Part shown: positions 61,523-64,000 of the stretch, piece by piece | Position numbering within the stretch: the first letter of the stretch is position 1 | How the letters are laid out: each line of letters begins with the position of its first letter | Source: Pseudomonadota bacterium | Lineage (GTDB): Bacteria; Pseudomonadota; Gammaproteobacteria; Xanthomonadales; Xanthomonadaceae | Length of the DNA stretch: 64,000 nucleotides | Assembly (NCBI GenBank): GCA_018241125.1 | Contig: JAFEEL010000009.1 | Coordinates: 159,273-223,272 of the forward strand | Direction: 5' to 3' | Notes under the pieces: model-generated | What the model was told of the DNA's origin: nothing | The model's database searches: none | The model's input: only the letters and a program-made list of their open reading frames with translations | Position numbers and translations under genes: made by a program

Positions 61523-62223
61523 ACGAACAACGACCGGTATCGCCCGAGTTGCTGGAGGAACTGTCCGCGTTCATGGACGGTGAACTCGATGCCCAGCGCT
61601 CGCGCTTTTTGCTGCAACGGCTGGGGCACGACGATGCCCTGCGCGCCCGCTGGGAGCGCTGGCAGTTGCAGGCCGGGGCGCTGCGCAAGATGGCGCAGCC
61701 GCTGCCAGCGGGATTTTCCGACAAGGTGCAACGCGCCATCGACGCCGCGCCGGTTCCGGTGCGCGCGCGAGTCTGGCAGCACCGCGGCGTGCGCTGGGCG
61801 GGTGGGCTGGCACTGGCCGCTTCGCTGGCGGTGGCGGCGACCTTCGTGTTTGATGTCGCGCACACACCGATGCGCGGCACGCGGCCCATTGCCGTGGCGC
61901 AGGCTTCCGCGCCGGCGCCGATCGTGCCCATCGCCCGCACCGACCTGCCCGCTCCCGAGCCCGCCATCACGCTGCCGATTCCGGTGCGCGCGGGCGTGGT
62001 TTCCACCTTCCGCCTGCCGCTGCATCCGCAACTGGCTCAGCAAGCCAAACCGGCGTCCAGCGGCTTTCAGCCGTTCCCGCAGCCGTATGCGATCGACCCG
62101 GAGCTGGAAGCCTACCTGCGCGCACATCAGGCCGGTGGTAGCCGCGACGTCTTCCGCGACGATGCCGCCGGTCAAGACGGCAACGGTGCGGTGCGCACGG
62201 TGTCCTGGCCGGATGGGCAGTAG
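61519..62223 (+). CDS. rseA: Anti-sigma-E factor (RseA/MucA family)
   Basis: Single-pass inner-membrane anti-sigma factor. The 234-aa protein has the cytosolic RseA N-domain (PELLEELSAFMDGELDAQRSRFLLQRLGHDDALRARWERWQL), one TM helix (about 93-112) and a ~120-residue Pro-rich periplasmic part ending VRTVSWPDGQ. It is translationally coupled to rpoE (ATGA overlap), as usual for a sigma/anti-sigma pair. No rseB homologue follows; mucD is next. Confidence 0.9.
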   Translation: MNEQRPVSPELLEELSAFMDGELDAQRSRFLLQRLGHDDALRARWERWQLQAGALRKMAQPLPAGFSDKVQRAIDAAPVPVRARVWQHRGVRWAGGLALAASLAVAATFVFDVAHTPMRGTRPIAVAQASAPAPIVPIARTDLPAPEPAITLPIPVRAGVVSTFRLPLHPQLAQQAKPASSGFQPFPQPYAIDPELEAYLRAHQAGGSRDVFRDDAAGQDGNGAVRTVSWPDGQ

Positions 62224-62383
62224 GCGCGCATCGGTTCGCCCGCGTGCTGGATTCGCCACGGCCTGCCCGCGCCTGCTTTGCCAGCCGACCGCACCGCGCT
62301 GGACGTGCGCCATCGAGCGTGCACTCGGCACGGTGCGTGGGCCGCACTTTCTTCTTGCAACGTCGTGAGGATTGAAGACCACC

Positions 62384-63850
62384 ATGAATGCCCTGACTTC
62401 CCGTGTCGTCCCGATCGCCGCTGCCATCGCCATCGGCATCGCCAGTTGCTTTCCACTCGCGCAAGCGGCGACGGTGAACTTGCCCGATTTCACCGCGCTG
62501 GTCGAACAAGATGGCCCGGCGGTGGTCAGCATCGAGGCCATCCATGACGGCGGCAAGCGCGGCGCCGCCAGCAATCGCGGTGACGGCAGCGATCAGGACA
62601 TCCCGGATATTTTCAAGCGCTTTTTCGGCGATCAGGGCATGCCGATGCCGATGCCGACTCCACGCGGGGAGGGAACGGCGCTGGGCAGTGGCTTCATCAT
62701 TTCCGCCGACGGCAAAATCCTCACCAATCACCACGTCGTCGATGGGGCCGATCGGGTGATCGTGCATCTGGCCGACCGTCGCGAGTTCACCGCCAGGGTG
62801 ATCGGCTCGGATCCGATGTCCGACGTGGCCCTGTTGAAAGTGCAGGCCAGCGGCTTGCCGTACCTGAAGCTGGCCACCGCCAAGTCGCTCAAGCCCGGGC
62901 AGTGGGTGGTCGCCATCGGTTCGCCGTTCGGGCTGGATCACTCGGTGACCGCCGGCATCGTCAGCGGCGTCGGCCGCAGTTCGATCGATCCGGGCCAGCA
63001 GTACGTGCCCTTCATCCAGACCGATGTGCCGATCAACAAGGGCAACTCCGGCGGCCCGCTGCTCAACATCAATGGCGAGGTGGTGGGCATCAACTCGCAA
63101 ATTTTCAGCATGTCCGGCGGCTACATGGGCGTGAGCTTCGCCATCCCGATCGAGACGGCGATGAACGCGGTCACGCAGATCGAGACCACCGGCCACGTGC
63201 GTCGCGGCGTGCTCGGGGTACGCATCCAGGAAGTCACCAGTCAGATCGCCAGCGCGATGGGCTTGGCGCGCAGCGGCGGCGCGCTGGTGGCGGGCGTGGA
63301 GCCGGGCACCGCGGCAGCCAGGGCGGGCGTGAAAACCGGCGATCTGATCGTCGCCTTCAATGGTGCACCGATCGACAGTTCCGCCGACTTGCCGCCGCTG
63401 GTGGGCGCGCAGCCGCCGGGTGCGCACGCCACGTTGAAGATCGACCGCAACGGCAAGACCATCGAGTTGCCGGTGGTACTCGATGACTTGGCCAGCGTTG
63501 CCGGCGCGCCCAAGCTGGAGCCCGCGGCAGGCAGCCAGTCAGCCGCGCCCGCGACGGCGGCGCAAAAGATCGGACTGGCTGTGCAGGATCTGAACCCCGC
63601 GCAGCGCAAGGCGATGAAGCTCGACAGCGGCGAAGGCGTGCTGGTGACGCGGGTGGTGGACGACGTGGCGCGGCGTGCTGGCTTGCAGGCCGGCGACGTG
63701 ATCTTGCGCGTGGGCCGGCACGATGTCGGCAACGTCGCCGCATTCGGCGCCGCCACCGCGCAGATCAAGCCCGGAGATACGGTGATGCTGCTGGTGCGAC
63801 GCAATGAGCAAACCCAGTTCATTGCGGTCGGGCCGATACAGAAGAGTTGA
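62384..63850 (+). CDS. mucD: DegP/MucD-type periplasmic serine protease
   Basis: Periplasmic quality-control protease/chaperone of the HtrA family. The 488-aa precursor has a signal peptide (MNALTSRVVPIAAAIAIGIA...AQAA), a protease domain with His117 (TNHHVVD), Asp147 (MSDVALLK) and Ser222 (NKGNSGGPL), then two PDZ domains (about 270-365, LGVRIQEVT...PGTAAARAGVKTGDLIVAFNG; and ~395-488, VDDVARRAGLQAGDVILRVG). It lies 160 bp after rseA, matching the algU-mucA-mucD logic of Pseudomonas. A long heptamer array begins 3 bp after its stop. Confidence 0.95.
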   Translation: MNALTSRVVPIAAAIAIGIASCFPLAQAATVNLPDFTALVEQDGPAVVSIEAIHDGGKRGAASNRGDGSDQDIPDIFKRFFGDQGMPMPMPTPRGEGTALGSGFIISADGKILTNHHVVDGADRVIVHLADRREFTARVIGSDPMSDVALLKVQASGLPYLKLATAKSLKPGQWVVAIGSPFGLDHSVTAGIVSGVGRSSIDPGQQYVPFIQTDVPINKGNSGGPLLNINGEVVGINSQIFSMSGGYMGVSFAIPIETAMNAVTQIETTGHVRRGVLGVRIQEVTSQIASAMGLARSGGALVAGVEPGTAAARAGVKTGDLIVAFNGAPIDSSADLPPLVGAQPPGAHATLKIDRNGKTIELPVVLDDLASVAGAPKLEPAAGSQSAAPATAAQKIGLAVQDLNPAQRKAMKLDSGEGVLVTRVVDDVARRAGLQAGDVILRVGRHDVGNVAAFGAATAQIKPGDTVMLLVRRNEQTQFIAVGPIQKS

Positions 63851-63853
63851 GGC

Positions 63854-64000
63854 GGTGAGCGGTGAGCAGGGAGCTGGGAGCAGGGAGCAGGGAGCAGGGA
63901 GCAGGGAGCAGGGAGCAGGGAGCAGGGAGCAGGGAGCAGGGAGCAGGGAGCAGGGAGCAGGGAGCAGGGAGCAGGGCGCAGGGAGCAGGGAGCAGGGAGC
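63854..64000. repeat. Heptanucleotide array (AGGGAGC), 21 units to the window edge
   Basis: Exactly 21 consecutive 7-bp units: two GGTGAGC, then AGGGAGC throughout, with one TGGGAGC and one AGGGCGC. It continues past the right edge. Same units as 17912-18137. Confidence 0.97.

Overview
The window is a chromosomal stretch of a GC-rich gammaproteobacterium, most likely of the Xanthomonadales (Lysobacterales). The evidence is gene content and order: pdxA-surA-lptD, pyrG-kdsA-eno-ftsB-ispD-ispF-truD, tpiA-secG-tRNA-Leu(GAG), truA-trpF-trpB-trpA-accD next to fimV and asd, and rpoE-rseA-mucD. The family and species cannot be fixed from this sequence alone. About 60 protein genes and one tRNA gene fill almost all of it. 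There is no prophage, transposase, plasmid gene or CRISPR array.

Layout. 1-4.3 kb: outer-membrane biogenesis on the minus strand (lptD, surA) followed by pdxA, which runs off the left edge. 4.4-6.6 kb: minus-strand cluster of a DUF6580-like membrane protein, a PduO-type cobalamin adenosyltransferase and a histone-deacetylase-like hydrolase. 7.1-9.6 kb: two overlapping UbiH/VisC-type FAD monooxygenases for ubiquinone. 9.6-15 kb: a RibD-C reductase-like protein, an NlpC/P60 lipoprotein, a SlyD-like isomerase, a D-amino-acid-dehydrogenase-like flavoprotein, an N-formylglutamate deformylase and an Fsr-type exporter. 15-18.7 kb: a DUF2314-like secreted protein, parE, a large heptamer-repeat array and a small His-rich exported protein. 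19-26 kb: CTP, KDO, enolase, divisome, isoprenoid and pseudouridine genes. 26-34.9 kb: Smr protein, Ser/Thr kinase, ftsK, lolA, rarA and an SDR. 35-40 kb: tpiA, secG, tRNA-Leu, a small unknown and a MalT-like regulator. 40-54 kb: psd, SCO1, prmB, aroC, asd, fimV, truA, trpFBA, accD and glmM. 54-58.5 kb: three tandem paralogues of an uncharacterised secreted protein plus what looks like a decayed fourth copy. 58.6-64 kb: a FadJ-like beta-oxidation protein and the envelope-stress module rpoE-rseA-mucD.

The most unusual part is the intergenic and partly intragenic repeat landscape. I see several separate classes. (1) Tandem 7-bp arrays with a GGGA/GGA core at eight or more sites; one supplies a stop codon. 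(2) A 55-bp tandem repeat before ubiH. (3) Paired GC-rich hairpins of about 95-130 bp; related repeats supply ribosome-binding sites and one protein tail. (4) Multi-hairpin elements at 44.05-44.22 kb and 54.17-54.32 kb, whose loops (CCATGGA, CACGCAAGTG, GGGCATGTACCGG) are the same while the stems differ but still pair. (5) A two-hairpin palindromic element inserted in frame in eno, with a recognisable relative between trpB and trpA. Class 4 and the eno insertion are the best candidates here for something undescribed.

Start sites were chosen by eye from family N-termini and ribosome-binding sites. Eight genes (lptD, ftsK, rarA, the MalT-like regulator, psd, aroC, asd, trpF) appear to use GTG or TTG. 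No database search was possible, so family names rest on recognised motifs.
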